Shown in pieces: positions 63,369 to 64,000 of a DNA stretch of 64,000 nucleotides. The stretch is from contig NC_019745.1 of NCBI RefSeq assembly GCF_000317555.1, positions 4,902,001-4,966,000 on the forward strand, written 5' to 3'. A program made the translations under genes and the position numbers. Each line of letters begins with the position of its first letter. The stretch's first letter is position 1. The notes below the pieces were generated by a model. That model saw only the letters and a list, made by a program, of their open reading frames with translations, was not told the DNA's origin and did not search any database. The DNA comes from Gloeocapsa sp. PCC 7428. GTDB taxonomy: Bacteria; Cyanobacteriota; Cyanobacteriia; Cyanobacteriales; Chroococcidiopsidaceae.

Positions 63369-63833
63369 CTAGGTTTTGTGAAGCGGTGAGTTTGTATTTT
63401 TGATGAGATTTTTCACAAAAAAAACAGCAATGTTTGCTATTTGAGTTAATAGTACAGAATGTTGCGATCGCATTAATAACGGATATCGCACCAAATTGAA
63501 ATAAAATGAGAGTAATTTAACTTTAATTCGTTCTACATTACGCCGAGAGCGTGCTTGGTGGAAACAAAAAGTGCCATGTCCATAATTGAAGTGTTGATGC
63601 CAAAATGACCGCAATGATAATTTGTGTGCGTGGTAAACTTCAACTTCAGGAGCATAAAGCATTGAGGAGGTCACACTCCACTCAACCCAAGCAATCAGTG
63701 TTGCAGCAAGTGTAAATAGACCATATCCTTCAGGATCAAATTGCCACGTCAGAAAGCCCGCAGTTACGATCCCTGTGGGTAACAACGCTTCTGCTAAAAA
63801 AATATGTTGACTTTTTGCAGCAGAGTAATTCAT
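63369..63833 (-). pseudogene. Chimeric remnant: flippase N-terminus joined to glycosyltransferase C-terminus
   Basis: A 154-codon frame from ATG 63833 (a TTG at 63863 is the longer alternative). Residues 1-57 resemble the N-terminus of a polysaccharide flippase: two helices with 'LPTGIVTAGFLTWQFDPEGY' and 'GLFTLAATLIAWVEWSVTSS'. From about residue 58, 'MLYAPEVEVYHAHKLSLRSF' and 'WHQHFNYGHGTFCFHQARSR' match the C-terminal acceptor region of family 2 glycosyltransferases. Neither half is complete: the flippase lacks most helices and the transferase lacks its catalytic DxD domain. An internal deletion between two adjacent genes best explains it. A functional product is unlikely but not excluded. 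Confidence 0.6.
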
Positions 63834-63863
63834 GAGCAACACAAAAATATCGACGTCTAACAA

Positions 63864-64000
63864 AATTTATTCGCCAGACTTAAGACTGTTCCCAACTCAC
63901 CTCCACTTGCGCCTGTGGTATGTGTTTAGTATAACCAAAACTAAACTATACTTTAGTTATGTAATTTCACCCTTCAGCTAGTTACAAACTTAACCATCAA
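63864..64000. other. Right-edge spacer
   Basis: 137 bp to the window end. It includes 'AACTAAACTATACTTTAGTT', an imperfect AT-rich palindrome, and no open frame I can support. Confidence 0.4.

Overview
This is a cyanobacterial chromosome segment. The octamer GCGATCGC (HIP1) occurs throughout, and the window encodes clearly cyanobacterial proteins: an S-type phycobiliprotein lyase, an NblB-like HEAT protein, the proton-extrusion protein PcxA, an SLH-domain OprB porin, DUF928, CHASE2 and CHAT-TPR proteins. The moderately AT-rich, repeat-strewn spacers would suit a filamentous or colonial lineage such as the Chroococcidiopsis/Gloeocapsopsis group; that placement is inference. No rRNA, tRNA, CRISPR array or complete insertion sequence was recognised.

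Layout. 0-5.4 kb holds surface-polysaccharide genes on the minus strand: a partial flippase, a secreted DUF4874/DUF4832 protein, and a FlaA1/CapD-type nucleotide-sugar dehydratase fused to an EAL domain. 6.0-9.4 kb (minus) holds a ferric-reductase-like membrane flavocytochrome, a 46-residue membrane peptide missed by a long-ORF search, a small four-helix membrane protein and a secreted PQQ-type sugar dehydrogenase. 9.7-19.2 kb is a tight seven-gene plus-strand operon: three glycosyltransferases, an ABC exporter, two APH-fold kinases and an outer-membrane porin. It looks like a complete make-and-export route for an unidentified glycoconjugate. 19.3-28.8 kb is mixed: a DMT exporter, a CadC-like repressor with a CDF metal exporter and a palindromic operator, an RTX-tagged extracellular nuclease, a catalase-fold protein and purU. 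28.8-33.2 kb is a Gld-like ABC operon (ATPase, permease, GldG, DUF4340) running into purU. 33.3-41.7 kb holds housekeeping and photosynthesis genes (methyltransferase, NblB-like, CpcS-type lyase, helicase-like protein, PcxA, CobU).

42.0-63.1 kb is the most system-like part. It holds a degenerate membrane histidine-kinase-like protein, a response regulator, a CHASE2 histidine kinase, DUF928, an exported TPR-CHAT protease-like protein, a two-partner-secretion (TPS) adhesin, a subtilase with a PrcB-like partner, two small secreted proteins, a second and larger TPS adhesin, and a single TpsB transporter. The two adhesins share a nearly identical C-terminal module with two cysteines, so one TpsB probably serves both. 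The proposed logic is a sensory arm, a periplasmic protease-like arm and a surface-adhesin arm working together; this is inference from gene order. The right edge (63.1-64.0 kb) contains broken polysaccharide genes, including a flippase/glycosyltransferase chimera.

Several intergenic repeat families are visible: a two-hairpin element with compensating stem changes that often abuts stop codons, elements ending in TATAGCA(G/A) that touch start or stop regions, and an exact 94-bp tandem duplication.
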